In this document: positions 31,349 through 40,795 of the stretch, piece after piece
Position numbering within the stretch: position 1 is the first letter of the stretch
Layout: the number at the start of each line of letters is the position of its first letter
Source of the DNA: a virus
DNA length: 46,906 bases
IMG/VR virus record: IMGVR_UViG_3300022932_000005
Location: 1-46,906 of that record
Strand: one strand, 5' to 3'
Program-made: the position numbers and the translations under genes
Notes under the pieces: generated by a model
Databases searched by the model: none
Told to the model about the DNA's origin: nothing
What the model saw: the letters and a program-made list of their open reading frames with translations, nothing else

Positions 31349-32866
31349 ATGCTCAACTGGTTTCGTAAAAAGCAAGGCGTAGACACCTACGAGGACAAGC
31401 CCGAAGTCGAGGAAGAGAAAGAGGTACGCGACTCTGAGGTAACGTTCCGCACTGGCGCGACCAGGCTTAAACGCGCGAAGCTCATAGACTCCATACGCCA
31501 GTCGAACTTCCAGTTAACGGCTGCAAACTTCTCGCCTAGTGACGGTACGGCGATGGACGATGCTACCTCGGTCGCCTTTTCGGGCATCAAGTCCGCTTAC
31601 GCATTCCGCGGCATGAACATAACCGACAATCAGCTCGCCTACTTCGGCTCTCAGGGCTTTATCGGCTACCAGATAATGGCGATACTCTCGCAGAACTGGC
31701 TGATAAACAAAGCTTGCCTGCAGCCTGCCGAGGATGCCGTCCGTAACGGGTTTAATCTTACCGTCAACGACGGGACGGAGCTCGACCCCGAGGTCATCAA
31801 ATACCTAGAGAAGCGTAACAAAGCGTACGGGCTTACTGAGGCGCTAAAGAACTACGTCTATTACGGGCGCATGTTCGGTATTCGTATCGTCATGTTCGAC
31901 GTAGAGAGCGCCGACCCCGAGTACTATGAGAAGCCATTCAACATAGACGGCGTAACGCCCGGTAGCTACAAGGGCATGAGCCAGATAGACCCGTACTGGA
32001 TTACCCCCGAGCTCTCCATGCGCGCCTCGAGCGACCCGAGCGCTCAACGCTTCTATGAGCCTACCTGGTGGCGCGTGAATGGTAAGCGCGTCCACTGGTC
32101 GCACCTGGTTATTTATAAAGGCGCCGAGGTAGCGGACGTACTGAAACCGACCTACCTCTACGGCGGCCTCTCTATTCCCCAGCTCATATTCGAGCGCGTC
32201 TACGCGGCTGAGCGTACTGCTAACGAGGCCCCTATGCTCGCCCAGTCGAAGCGCGAGACGGTTATCCACGTCGATATGGATAAGGCGATGGCGAACGAAG
32301 CCGCGTTGACCGAGAAGCTATCCTGGTGGTCTGAGCTACGGAATAATTGGGGTATCAAAGTCCTCGGCCTCGAGGAGACAATGGAGCAATACGATACCAG
32401 CCTGGCCGACTTTGACGACGTCATCATGACTCAGTACCAGCTCGTCGCGTCCATTGCCGGCATGCCTGTTACGAAGCTCCTCGGCATGGTACCGAAGGGG
32501 TTTAACGCGACCGGCGAGTACGACGAGGCTAGCTACCACGAAGGCCTCGAGACCGTACAGGCGCATAAAATGACGCCGCTAGTAGACCGTCATAACCAGC
32601 TTGTTATCAAGTCCGACATCGCCCCTAAGTTCGGCATTAAGCCGTTTAGCGTAGAGGTAGACTGGAAGACGCTAGACACGATGACCGCGAAAGAGGAGGC
32701 GGATATCGCTAAGACGAAGGCCGAGACCGGCCAGGTACTTATAAACTCCGGGGCCATCGACGGCGCTGACGAACGCGCTCGAATCGTGGCCGACCCTACA
32801 AGCGGCTATGACGGCCTGCCAGACGCTGAGCCCGAGCTACCGATAGACGAGGAGCCCCCGGTCTAA
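31349..32866 (+). CDS. Portal protein, DUF1073 family
   Basis: A 505-aa portal. It has a charged N-terminus, Y-x-A-x-R-G-M-N-I-T around residue 85-94, G-F-I-G-Y-Q-I-M-A near 104-112, W-x-I-N-K-A-C, and a long helical C-terminal region with K-L-L-G-M-V-P-K-G-F-N-A-T-G-E, a strong DUF1073 marker. An acidic Pro-rich tail ends the protein. Forms the dodecameric gate at the packaging vertex. The next gene starts at the following base. Confidence 0.9.
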   Translation: MLNWFRKKQGVDTYEDKPEVEEEKEVRDSEVTFRTGATRLKRAKLIDSIRQSNFQLTAANFSPSDGTAMDDATSVAFSGIKSAYAFRGMNITDNQLAYFGSQGFIGYQIMAILSQNWLINKACLQPAEDAVRNGFNLTVNDGTELDPEVIKYLEKRNKAYGLTEALKNYVYYGRMFGIRIVMFDVESADPEYYEKPFNIDGVTPGSYKGMSQIDPYWITPELSMRASSDPSAQRFYEPTWWRVNGKRVHWSHLVIYKGAEVADVLKPTYLYGGLSIPQLIFERVYAAERTANEAPMLAQSKRETVIHVDMDKAMANEAALTEKLSWWSELRNNWGIKVLGLEETMEQYDTSLADFDDVIMTQYQLVASIAGMPVTKLLGMVPKGFNATGEYDEASYHEGLETVQAHKMTPLVDRHNQLVIKSDIAPKFGIKPFSVEVDWKTLDTMTAKEEADIAKTKAETGQVLINSGAIDGADERARIVADPTSGYDGLPDAEPELPIDEEPPV

Positions 32867-33733
32867 ATGGTAGCTCTCGTTACGAAGAAGCGGGCCGGCT
32901 GGGCGGAGTCTCGAGGGGGCGCTACGTTCAAAGGTACGCGCCTCAACTACAACGCCTCGAGTCAGGACAAATACGTCGCGGCGCTAACGGCCCTCGTTAA
33001 GCAGATGACCGCCCAGACGTTGCGCGACGTTAAAAACCTATTCGAAGCGCATGCTCTCGACGGCATAGCGATGGATGCAGACCCGGCCAGCCAGGCGCGT
33101 ATCCTCGCCAATAAACTAACCGCTAAGTTTGACGCGCTCTTCGGACGCCGGGCTAAAGAGCTGGCGGACAGGATGGTCGCCGCGGCCGACGCGAACAGTA
33201 AGACAGCGCTACACGTAAGCCTGAAAGAACTCTCCGGCGGGCTATCGCTTAAAACCAGTATGATAACCGGCCAGCTCCGGACGACATTGACCGCCACGGT
33301 AGCCGAGAACGTATCGCTAATTAAATCTCTACCTACTGACTTTCTTTTTCAGGTAAAAGGTACTATCCTGCGGGCTATCGCGAACGGTAACGGCCTGGCG
33401 GATATCGTCCCTCAGCTCGAGAAGTACGAGGGCGTCACGCTCAGGCGCGCGAAGAATATAGCGCTCGACCAGACGCGCAAGGCCTACAACAATATCAACA
33501 AGGCGCGTATGCAAGCGGTAGGCGTTAAAAAGTTCGAATGGATACACTCAGGCGGAGGGCAGACGCCCCGCCCGGACCACGTAGAGATGGACGGGAACGT
33601 TTACAGCTTTGACGACCTGCCGGTTATCGACGAGAATACCGGAGAGCGTGGAATCCCCGGCCAGGCGGTTAACTGCCGTTGTACGATGGTACCGGTAGTC
33701 GAGTTCGGCAACGAGGAAGAGGCGGCAGCATGA
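32867..33733 (+). CDS. Head morphogenesis protein, Mu F/SPP1 gp7-like
   Basis: A 288-aa protein. The C-terminal third has the family pattern: A-x-D-Q-T-R-K-A-Y-N-N-I-N-K-A-R, F-E-W-I-H-S-G-G, P-R-P-D-H-V-E-M-D-G and P-G-Q-A-V-N-C-R-C-T. These are minor head proteins that enter the capsid with the portal. Its stop overlaps the Nudix-protease start by four bases. Confidence 0.9.
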   Translation: MVALVTKKRAGWAESRGGATFKGTRLNYNASSQDKYVAALTALVKQMTAQTLRDVKNLFEAHALDGIAMDADPASQARILANKLTAKFDALFGRRAKELADRMVAAADANSKTALHVSLKELSGGLSLKTSMITGQLRTTLTATVAENVSLIKSLPTDFLFQVKGTILRAIANGNGLADIVPQLEKYEGVTLRRAKNIALDQTRKAYNNINKARMQAVGVKKFEWIHSGGGQTPRPDHVEMDGNVYSFDDLPVIDENTGERGIPGQAVNCRCTMVPVVEFGNEEEAAA

Positions 33734-35226
33734 GCGCAGCGGGAATACTCTACGTAAACGACGATAAGGTCCTCCTCGTCCGGCGCTCCTTAGACTCTGT
33801 AAACCCCGGCCTATGGGGCTTTCCAGGCGGTAAGGTAGAAGCAGGCGAGACAGACGAACAGGCCGCCAAGCGGGAGGCGCTCGAGGAAGTCGGCCACGTA
33901 GCAACGGATTTAATGCGGCTCAATAGTACGAACGGCTTTACCGCGTACCTATGCGAGACAGAAAAGTTTACGCCTGTCCTCAATGACGAGCATACTGCGT
34001 ACGGATGGTTCAAAACATTACCTGCCGGGCTTCACCCTGGCGTAGAGGAAACGGTAGCTATGGTACGTACAGGCATGGACGCGGCGCCCTCGAAGCGCGT
34101 AGCAGACGTCAACGGATTCATTGAGGTAAAAGATAATCCTATCTCAAAAGTAGGGGTGTTCCAGTACTCCGGTCGCGCTATAGGCAAAGGCGACCCGAAT
34201 AAAATGTACATGGTCTACCGCCCCGAGGAAGAGCTAAACAACCCGGAGACTATCGAGTCTTTTCGGCTACTACCCTTCGTGGATGAACACCCTGCCGACT
34301 TGCTAGGCTCAGAGGATAACGACCGCCCTAACGTGGACGGAAAGCCTGCTGATGGGGTTATCGGAGAACAGATTTATTTTAAAGACGGTTATCTCTATGG
34401 TAATCTAAAGTTCTTTACCGACCGGATAATGCGGCAGCTTGCTAAAAAGAAGCGCGAGATATCCGCCGGTTTTCGTTGTATGTATGAAGAAGCTGCAGGC
34501 CAATATAAGGGCTTGCGCTATGATTATATTCAGCGCAACATACGAGGCAACCACGGTGCGCTCGTACATCAAGGCCGAGCAGGCCCAGAGGTTGCGGTAA
34601 TGGACCACTTAACTATGACATTTGACGCTAAGGAGTTTTTCATGGCTGACCCAGTAGAAAACGAAGACAAAGGCGGCGAGGCCAGTATGACCCTAGCCGA
34701 AATTACCGCAACGCTAAAGGCTATCGGCCCTCAGATTGTGGCCCTCAATACTGCTATGGCGGCAATGGCCCCCAGCGCTGCAGCGGCTCCTGCCGTTGAC
34801 GCTGACCCAGCCGCTCTCTCAGATACTACCGTATCTCCTGCCGCGCTTGACGCTGTTAAGTCAGGTATGGATGCGTTAGAAAAGACTATCAAAGTTATCG
34901 GCGTAAGCGTCGAGAAGCTGGAAGCCCAGGGTAAAGGCATGGACGCGAAAGAAGTACTCGCGACTATCGCCGAGCGCGACGAACTCTATAAGGGCGTATC
35001 CGCTGTAGTCGGCGCATTCGACCATAAAGAGATGACCGCCCAGGATATCGCGGTATATGGCGCTGAGAAGTTCGGCCTAAAGGTCGAAGCGAAAGACGCG
35101 CGCGTAGCTGTAGCTTCCTTCCTGGCTGCTAAGCCTGCCGCTAAGAAGGCTGGTTTCGCACTGGACTCCGCGGCCGAGCAGAAGCCTAGCGCCATCCGTC
35201 AACACGTAAACGCCCAAGCCGCCTAA
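33730..35226 (+). CDS. Nudix hydrolase - DUF2213 prohead protease - scaffold fusion
   Basis: A 498-aa three-part protein from the ATGA overlap at 33730. An earlier in-frame start at 33679 would lie in the previous gene. Residues 5-110 are a Nudix domain, with a perfect box from Gly34 (G-x5-E-x7-R-E-A-x-E-E-x-G) to His56. Residues about 118-300 are DUF2213, the capsid maturation protease family, with V-F-Q-Y-S-G-R, D-E-H-P-A-D-L and E-I-S-A-G-F-R-C. Residues 305-498 are helical and Ala-rich like scaffolds. The scaffold part has its own ribosome site. Nudix substrate unknown. Confidence 0.85.
   Translation: MSAAGILYVNDDKVLLVRRSLDSVNPGLWGFPGGKVEAGETDEQAAKREALEEVGHVATDLMRLNSTNGFTAYLCETEKFTPVLNDEHTAYGWFKTLPAGLHPGVEETVAMVRTGMDAAPSKRVADVNGFIEVKDNPISKVGVFQYSGRAIGKGDPNKMYMVYRPEEELNNPETIESFRLLPFVDEHPADLLGSEDNDRPNVDGKPADGVIGEQIYFKDGYLYGNLKFFTDRIMRQLAKKKREISAGFRCMYEEAAGQYKGLRYDYIQRNIRGNHGALVHQGRAGPEVAVMDHLTMTFDAKEFFMADPVENEDKGGEASMTLAEITATLKAIGPQIVALNTAMAAMAPSAAAAPAVDADPAALSDTTVSPAALDAVKSGMDALEKTIKVIGVSVEKLEAQGKGMDAKEVLATIAERDELYKGVSAVVGAFDHKEMTAQDIAVYGAEKFGLKVEAKDARVAVASFLAAKPAAKKAGFALDSAAEQKPSAIRQHVNAQAA
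34629..34635 (+). promoter_or_regulatory. Internal ribosome-binding site for the nested scaffold
   Basis: TAAGGAG lies six bases before an in-frame ATG (34642) inside the protease gene. This is among the strongest Shine-Dalgarno matches in the late region and marks a second start. Confidence 0.75.
34642..35226 (+). CDS. Nested in-frame scaffold protein (internal start)
   Basis: A 194-aa product beginning M-A-D-P-V-E-N-E-D, in frame with the large fusion gene and sharing its stop. Sequence is Ala-rich, acidic and helical with coiled-coil tendency (residues about 90-115 of the nested product), as expected for a scaffold. In lambda the scaffold Nu3 is made from an internal start of protease gene C in the same way. 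Evidence is the ribosome site at 34629 and the abrupt change from protease to scaffold composition. Not proven. Confidence 0.68.
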   Translation: MADPVENEDKGGEASMTLAEITATLKAIGPQIVALNTAMAAMAPSAAAAPAVDADPAALSDTTVSPAALDAVKSGMDALEKTIKVIGVSVEKLEAQGKGMDAKEVLATIAERDELYKGVSAVVGAFDHKEMTAQDIAVYGAEKFGLKVEAKDARVAVASFLAAKPAAKKAGFALDSAAEQKPSAIRQHVNAQAA

Positions 35227-35267
35227 AGCGACGAAGCCCCGTTTAATAATATTTAGGAGTATATGAA

Positions 35268-35789
35268 ATGCCTCCATTTCAAAGTACAGTTACAAGCAAT
35301 ATGGGCCTTGGCGTTGTCGGGGACATTTTCGACGACGGCCCGCGCCGTTGCCAGCCTTTCATCCTGGTAGCTGACGGCGACGCTACTAACCTTATCGGCC
35401 GCGCCTTCACTATGAAAGCAGGCCTCGAGGGTGTAGCCGAGCCTGGCCGCGATGGCGTACAGCCGTTCGCCGGTATTCTGGTGAACTCGAAAGAGTACGC
35501 GCTGTATGGCGTGCCAGGTAATGCGTTCGGCGCCAGCCTGACGCTCGCGGATAACGTCATCGGCGAGCTGCTGAGCGAAGGCTCCATTATCGTATCAGTT
35601 CCGGCCGCTGCAGGTATCGGCGACGCGGTATTCTTCGACCTCATTACCGGCGCAATCTCTACGGCTCTGCAGGCTGCAGCAACGCCCGCGGGAACCGCTA
35701 AAATTGTGGGTGCGTATGTAGACCGCTTTATCCCTACCGCCGCCGGCCTGGCCGTTATCACCTTGTCGCCTAGCTCACGCTCGGCTTAA
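35268..35789 (+). CDS. Capsid cement/decoration protein
   Basis: A 173-aa beta-rich protein just ahead of the major capsid gene. Motifs such as G-x-V-G-D-I-F-D-D-G-P, F-A-G-I-L-V-N, and a Gly/Ala/Val-rich barrel-like middle suit the gp24-type structural cement group. TTTAGGAG precedes the ATG. It probably stabilises the expanded capsid, likely in high copy. Confidence 0.72.
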   Translation: MPPFQSTVTSNMGLGVVGDIFDDGPRRCQPFILVADGDATNLIGRAFTMKAGLEGVAEPGRDGVQPFAGILVNSKEYALYGVPGNAFGASLTLADNVIGELLSEGSIIVSVPAAAGIGDAVFFDLITGAISTALQAAATPAGTAKIVGAYVDRFIPTAAGLAVITLSPSSRSA

Positions 35790-35826
35790 TCTTAACGTTA
35801 CCACCTAATAGACTGGGGATTTTAAA

Positions 35827-36957
35827 ATGACACCAAGTAAAGAAGTAGCATATTTAGGCCCGCGTAACGTTAAGGCTCTCGCGCTAGTCGCGGCAGGGCT
35901 TAACGGACAAGCGGCAATGGACGCCGTCGAGATGGGGTTTAACGACCTCAAACTGCTGGGCGTTGAAATCAGCGAGCGCCAGCTCGGCCAGATGATGGAG
36001 GGTTTAGGCTTCGACGCCATCGAGCCATCCATTACTCCGGGCTCAATCGCGACGCCTATCCAGTTCTTACAGACTTGGCTGCCTGGCTTCGTCTACATGA
36101 TTACTGCGGCTCGCAAGATTGACGAGCTTATCGGTATCTCAACGGTAGGCGCCTGGGAAGACGAGGAAGTCGTACAGGGTATCCTGGAATTGCTGGGTAC
36201 CTCCGTCCCTTACGGCGACGTGACGAATATCCCGCTGTCTAGCTGGAATAATAGTTACGAGCGCCGTACGGTAGTTCGCTTTGAAGAGGGCATGATGGTT
36301 GGCCGTCTGGAAGAAGCACGTACCGCCCGCGCAAATATCAACTCGGCGGACACGAAGCGCCGCGCTGCTACCGTAGCGCTGGAAATTCAACGTAACCGTA
36401 TCGGCTTCTTCGGCTACAACGCTGGCGCAAACCGTACGTATGGCTTCTTGAATGACCCAGGCCTACCAGCGTATACGAACGTTGCTGCAGGCGTAGGCGG
36501 TCTGCCTTGGTCTACTAAGACGTTCCTCGAAATTACGGCGGATATCCGTACCATGCTGGCGCTTCTGCGTACACAATCGCAGGACACTATCGACCCTGAA
36601 ACTACCCAGATTACACTGGCGCTGGCTTCTAACGTGGTCGATTACCTGACCGTAACCTCGGTTTATGGTAACTCTGTCCGCGACTGGTTGACTGAGACAT
36701 ACCCTAAAGTCCGCGTCGTATCCGCTCCGGAACTGAACGGTGCGAACGGTGGCGCGAACGTTGCCTACATGTACGCTGAGTCGCTCGACGACGGCTCTAC
36801 AGATGACGGCCGCGTTATTACGCAGATTGTACCGACGAAGTTTAAGGTACTGGGCGTAGAGCAGAAAGCCAAGGGCTATATTGAGGACTTCTCGAACGCG
36901 ACTGCCGGGGTACTTGTAAAACGCCCCTACGCAATCGTCCGTAAGTCCGGCCTGTAA
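35827..36957 (+). CDS. Major capsid protein, DUF2184 family
   Basis: A 376-aa HK97-fold-type capsid protein of the DUF2184 group. Markers are F-L-Q-T-W-L-P-G-F-V near residue 81-90, I-G-I-S-T-V-G-A-W-E-D-E near 101-112, and G-F-F-G-Y-N-A-G-A-N-R-T-Y-G-F-L-N-D-P-G-L-P near 194-215. Codons are strongly biased toward those of highly expressed genes. A UUCG-capped terminator follows, so its message can be more abundant than downstream genes. Confidence 0.92.
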   Translation: MTPSKEVAYLGPRNVKALALVAAGLNGQAAMDAVEMGFNDLKLLGVEISERQLGQMMEGLGFDAIEPSITPGSIATPIQFLQTWLPGFVYMITAARKIDELIGISTVGAWEDEEVVQGILELLGTSVPYGDVTNIPLSSWNNSYERRTVVRFEEGMMVGRLEEARTARANINSADTKRRAATVALEIQRNRIGFFGYNAGANRTYGFLNDPGLPAYTNVAAGVGGLPWSTKTFLEITADIRTMLALLRTQSQDTIDPETTQITLALASNVVDYLTVTSVYGNSVRDWLTETYPKVRVVSAPELNGANGGANVAYMYAESLDDGSTDDGRVITQIVPTKFKVLGVEQKAKGYIEDFSNATAGVLVKRPYAIVRKSGL

Positions 36958-36970
36958 GTAGTACCAAGTT

Positions 36971-37000
36971 CGGGGGCCTTCGGGTCCCCGCTTTCGTTTT
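36971..37000 (+). terminator. Hairpin after the capsid gene
   Basis: CGGGGGCC, loop TTCG, GGTCCCCG (36971-36990) with one G-U pair, followed by CTTTCGTTTT. A stable tetraloop hairpin, probably a partial terminator or mRNA end stabiliser. Confidence 0.72.
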
Positions 37001-37021
37001 ACCTTTCGGAGATTTAAAAAT

Positions 37022-37444
37022 ATGTCTAGTAAAGATAAAAGCATTTACATCTATTCGACCCTGGCAGCACCAGTGCGTTACGAATCCCATACTAAAGGCG
37101 GCGGCGATATTCCTACCGTAGCGTCTAGCGTTCTCATTAACGGCGGCGCAGGCGTGGCCGATAAGCACTTCATTACCCCCCGCGGCGTAGTGACCCCCGT
37201 TACTGAGGAAGAGTTCGCAGCGTTGCAAGAAAACGACCTGTTTAAGCTCCACGTCACGAACGGTTATATCACTCACGAGAAGAAGCAGAAGAGCGTCGAG
37301 GATGCCGTAGCGGATATGGAAGCGCGCGACGTTTCCGACCCGGTCCAGCCTGCCGACTATATCGCTGAGGGTATCGAGCCGCCTACTACTGCAGGCGAGA
37401 CTGTAGTAAACAAGGGCGGACGCCCAGCTAAAGCAAGTAAGTAA
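37022..37444 (+). CDS. Hypothetical head protein
   Basis: A 140-aa protein between capsid and the neck genes. Globular N-terminal 90 residues, then a flexible Pro/Glu-rich tail ending G-R-P-A-K-A-S-K. Such proteins in this place are usually minor virion or connector-associated proteins. No direct evidence. Confidence 0.6.
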   Translation: MSSKDKSIYIYSTLAAPVRYESHTKGGGDIPTVASSVLINGGAGVADKHFITPRGVVTPVTEEEFAALQENDLFKLHVTNGYITHEKKQKSVEDAVADMEARDVSDPVQPADYIAEGIEPPTTAGETVVNKGGRPAKASK

Positions 37445-37448
37445 TAAA

Positions 37449-37874
37449 ATGGCCGAGGTCCTGACATTCGACCCTGACGCGTTTCGCGTATCGTACACGT
37501 CATTTAGCGACGAGTCGAAATACCCGAACGATACGCTGCAAGGGTTTTGGGACTTCGCCACTGTCTACATTACCGACGAGAATTATCAGTTCGTTACGCT
37601 GAAAAACTCGGCTCGGTCGCGCGCGATAAACCTCATGGCCGCGCACCTGGGAACCCTGCAAGCGATGATTGACTCCGGCGAGACCCCAGGCCAGGTACAA
37701 AGCTCCACGATAGATAAAATCAGCGTTACCTTAACGCCCCCGCCCGCCGGTTCGCAGTTCTCCTGGTGGCTCGGGCTGACTGGCTACGGCCAGCAACTAC
37801 TCGCACTCTTGCAGCTCCTCGGAGTCGGCGGTCTGTTTATCCCTGGCTGCCGAGGCCCGCGTGGCATCCGTTAG
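37449..37874 (+). CDS. DUF4054 head-tail connector protein
   Basis: A 141-aa helical protein. F-R-V-S-Y-T-S-F at the start, [36 protein letters not shown] and [16 protein letters not shown] match DUF4054, a gp6-like adaptor ring under the portal. Overlaps the next gene by 14 bases. Confidence 0.85.
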   Translation: MAEVLTFDPDAFRVSYTSFSDESKYPNDTLQGFWDFATVYITDENYQFVTLKNSARSRAINLMAAHLGTLQAMIDSGETPGQVQSSTIDKISVTLTPPPAGSQFSWWLGLTGYGQQLLALLQLLGVGGLFIPGCRGPRGIR

Positions 37875-38355
37875 GCGTACGCCTGGCCCTGGTGCGGAGC
37901 GCTTACGGTTACTGCTTGCTGGCGTAGAGAATAAGGTCGGCAAGGTCGGGTTTTTCGAGACCTCAAAATATCCAGACGGTACCCCCGTCGCTTACGTGGC
38001 GACTATCCACGAGTTTGGCGCCCCCTCCGAAGGTATCCCGCCTCGTCCCTTTATGCGCCCGACCATTCAAGCGAATCAGGCGGTATGGCAGAGTATCGCG
38101 CTACAGGGGGCTAAGTCCATTCTCGACGGCAGTATGACTAGCGAGGATATCCTCGAGGTTATCGGGCTCAAAGCGGCCGGCGATATCCGCAAGATGATTG
38201 CCAGTATCCAGGCGCCGCCATTAAAAGACGCTACCGTCGCAGCCAGGCTACGAGGTAAGGCAGACAAACAGACCGTCGGTAATCTTACTAAACCGCTCGT
38301 CGATACTGCTACAATGCTAAATGCGGTAACGAATACCGTCGAGGATAAAGCGTAA
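37861..38355 (+). CDS. HK97 gp10-like neck/tail completion protein
   Basis: A 164-aa protein, GTG start inside the previous gene. [11 protein letters not shown], then [10 protein letters not shown] are typical of the HK97 gp10-like group, which completes tails or joins tail to head. Ends in a TAATG overlap. Confidence 0.75.
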   Translation: MASVRRTPGPGAERLRLLLAGVENKVGKVGFFETSKYPDGTPVAYVATIHEFGAPSEGIPPRPFMRPTIQANQAVWQSIALQGAKSILDGSMTSEDILEVIGLKAAGDIRKMIASIQAPPLKDATVAARLRGKADKQTVGNLTKPLVDTATMLNAVTNTVEDKA

Positions 38356-38738
38356 TGAGCATACCCGGTTCTAACCTATTAAAAATGGCATTGCGCGCCA
38401 TCAAGCCGCAGGAGGTCCAGTACTTCCAGGCGACCTCGCGTACGTTAAATGACGTAGGGCAATGGGATACCACCTATGATAAGGGTGAAACGATTCTAGG
38501 GAGCTTCCAGGCCGTACCGCGCTCCATGTATTCCTACCTCGGTCTCGACTTCGCAAAGAACTACGTTAATTTTTACAGCTCGACGCCGGTTAAAGACGTC
38601 GGGCGTAACCGCACTGGCGACCAGCTCGCGTTCGGCGGCCAGCGCTTCGAGGTCGAGAGTAAAAACAACTGGGATAAAATAGACGGCTGGAATGCGGTGT
38701 TATGCGTCGAGATAGCGCTCGAGCCGGAGAACTGCTAA
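38355..38738 (+). CDS. Head-tail joining/neck protein
   Basis: A 127-aa beta-rich protein in the third connector position. Q-Y-F-Q-A-T-S-R-T-L-N-D-V-G-Q-W, Y-V-N-F-Y-S and D-Q-L-A-F-G-G-Q-R-F-E-V resemble collar/neck proteins of similar myoviruses. One-base overlaps with both neighbours. Role inferred from order. Confidence 0.62.
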   Translation: MSIPGSNLLKMALRAIKPQEVQYFQATSRTLNDVGQWDTTYDKGETILGSFQAVPRSMYSYLGLDFAKNYVNFYSSTPVKDVGRNRTGDQLAFGGQRFEVESKNNWDKIDGWNAVLCVEIALEPENC

Positions 38739-39277
38739 TGACCGAGAACGAGCAATATAAAATCCTGCTCCCGCTGATACGTGGCGGCCTGGCGTTGCGC
38801 GGCGTACAGAATGCGACGGTATTCCAGGGCTACCAGCCCACGCAGCAAGGCGCGCCGTCCGGGGCGTTCGTCTACCTATTCAAGCTGCCCGAAGTACCTC
38901 GCGGCCAGGTCTACCGGGATACCGTGTACGAGCAGGCGTCGGGTACGATGGTCGATAAAGAGATACAGAAGTACGAGGTATCCTACCAGGTCAATACCCA
39001 GTTTATCCAGGACCCGAAGAATACCTCCACACTGACTGCCGGCGACCTGCTTAAAAAAGTTCACCAGGTGATGCAGAGCTCCGCTACAATTAGTACGCTT
39101 TTAGCCAGCGGAATAGGTATACTACGCGTTAACGAACTCCGTAATACCCCGTTCGTAAACGATAAAAACCGGCATGAGTTTAACGGTTCTTTCGATTTTA
39201 CGATAACTTATGACGAGCTCTGGGTCGGTACCGCTCCGGTCGTAGAGACGTTCGAATACAATATTAACCGAGTATAG
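38738..39277 (+). CDS. Tail terminator/neck gateway protein
   Basis: A 179-aa protein. Start taken at the TAATG overlap (38738). A longer frame from 38702 overlaps the previous gene. Motifs V-F-Q-G-Y-Q-P-T-Q-Q-G, Y-E-V-S-Y-Q-V-N-T-Q-F and F-D-F-T-I-T-Y-D-E fit the neck terminator group directly before sheath genes. It would cap the tail tube for joining to the head. Confidence 0.65.
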   Translation: MTENEQYKILLPLIRGGLALRGVQNATVFQGYQPTQQGAPSGAFVYLFKLPEVPRGQVYRDTVYEQASGTMVDKEIQKYEVSYQVNTQFIQDPKNTSTLTAGDLLKKVHQVMQSSATISTLLASGIGILRVNELRNTPFVNDKNRHEFNGSFDFTITYDELWVGTAPVVETFEYNINRV

Positions 39278-39289
39278 GAGCCGCATAAA

Positions 39290-40795
39290 ATGGCAATCTC
39301 AATATTAAAATACGTAAATATCGTATCGGGCGTCGGGGCGGGTACTACCGTCCGTAAGCGCGATTTTATCGGCCGTATATTTACCGAGAATCTACTCGTC
39401 CCCACTAAATCCCTTATCGAGTTCGACAATGCCGACCAGGTCGGGGCCTACTTCGGTACCGCCTCCGAAGAGTACAAGCGCGCGGCGTTCTATTTCGGCT
39501 GGGTTAGCAAGCTGATTACCCGCGCGAAGAAGCTAGGGTTCGCTCGCTGGGTATCTGCCGCTGTCGCCGCGCGTATCTATGGCGATACTGCCGCAAAGGT
39601 ATTGGCGTCGTTTACCGCGATTACAACCGGCTCGTTCCGCCTGACTATCGGCGCGACTGGCTACGATATTACCGGGCTTAACCTGTCCGGCGCTGCCAGC
39701 CTGGCCGCTGTCGCCGCATTAGTCCAGACGGCCATCCAGGCGAAAGTCGGCGCTCAGTTCGCGACCGCTACCGTCTCGTATGACGCGACCCGCGGCTCGT
39801 TTAACTTCGTCTCCGGTGCGACCGGCCCGAACGCCCATATCACCGTGGGCGATGCGGCTACAGGCGTGGCTATCGGCGGCCTATTGGGCTGGACTACTCC
39901 GAGCGCTATCCTGTCGGACGGTGCGGCAGCGGAGAGTATTACCGACGTACTGACTGAGTCCTCGAGCGCGACGAATAACTTCGGTTCGTTCCTGTTTATT
40001 CCCGTGCTGTCTATCGGCCAAGTAACGGAGGCGGCCATCTGGAATACCGCCCAGAACGTTATGTATCAATATATGGTCCCCGTGCTGGGGGCCAGCGCTG
40101 CAGCATACTATGCGGCGCTCAAGAACTACGCCGGTATCGCCGTAACGCTCTCTGAGGTAGCGAACGAATACCCCGAGATGGCGCCCATGACTATCCTGGC
40201 AGCCACGGATTACAGTCGCCGTAACGCGGTCCAGAACTATATGTTCCAGATTTTCGCCCTGACTCCGGGCGTTACGACCGACGCGCTATCGAATACGTAT
40301 GACGCCGAGCGCGTCAACTACTACGGCCGTACGCAGACTGCCGGCCAGAACCTCGACTTCTACCAGCGTGGCGTTCTCATGGGCTTACCGGTTAACCCGG
40401 TCGATATGAATACGTACGCTAACGAGCAATGGCTTAAAGATGCTGCAGGCGCGGCTATCATGGAGTTACTGCTCGCCCTGGCCCGTATCTCGGCGAACGC
40501 TAAAGGCCGTATCCAGCTCATGAGCCAGATACAAAGCATTATCGACCAGGCGTTGTTTAACGGTACTATCTCCGTCGGTAAAGAGTTGACCAATACCCAA
40601 AAGGTCTACATTACCGAACTGACGGGCGACCCGGATGCGTGGCAGCAAATTAAGACTATCGGCTACTGGCTCGACTGCACGATGGTTCCGGTAACGCAGC
40701 AGAACGGCGCGACTGAGTACAAAGCGGTCTATACTCTGGTCTACAGCAAAGACGACGTTATCCGTAAGGTCGAAGGCTCTCACGTTCTGATATAA
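39290..40795 (+). CDS. Tail sheath protein, DUF3383 family
   Basis: A 501-aa contractile sheath. V-N-I-V-S-G-V-G-A-G at the start, G-A-Y-F-G-T-A-S-E-E-Y-K-R-A near 52-65, F-N-F-V-S-G and F-G-S-F-L-F-I-P match DUF3383. The C-terminal K-A-V-Y-T-L-V-Y-S-K-D-D-V-I-R-K-V-E-G contributes to sheath contacts. Proves a contractile tail. Followed by a tetraloop hairpin and the tube gene. Confidence 0.92.
   Translation: MAISILKYVNIVSGVGAGTTVRKRDFIGRIFTENLLVPTKSLIEFDNADQVGAYFGTASEEYKRAAFYFGWVSKLITRAKKLGFARWVSAAVAARIYGDTAAKVLASFTAITTGSFRLTIGATGYDITGLNLSGAASLAAVAALVQTAIQAKVGAQFATATVSYDATRGSFNFVSGATGPNAHITVGDAATGVAIGGLLGWTTPSAILSDGAAAESITDVLTESSSATNNFGSFLFIPVLSIGQVTEAAIWNTAQNVMYQYMVPVLGASAAAYYAALKNYAGIAVTLSEVANEYPEMAPMTILAATDYSRRNAVQNYMFQIFALTPGVTTDALSNTYDAERVNYYGRTQTAGQNLDFYQRGVLMGLPVNPVDMNTYANEQWLKDAAGAAIMELLLALARISANAKGRIQLMSQIQSIIDQALFNGTISVGKELTNTQKVYITELTGDPDAWQQIKTIGYWLDCTMVPVTQQNGATEYKAVYTLVYSKDDVIRKVEGSHVLI

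Noticed and set aside
36842-37561. A 239-aa - strand frame opposite the capsid end and following genes
   Set aside because: It spans three clear + strand genes and a terminator and has shadow-type composition.
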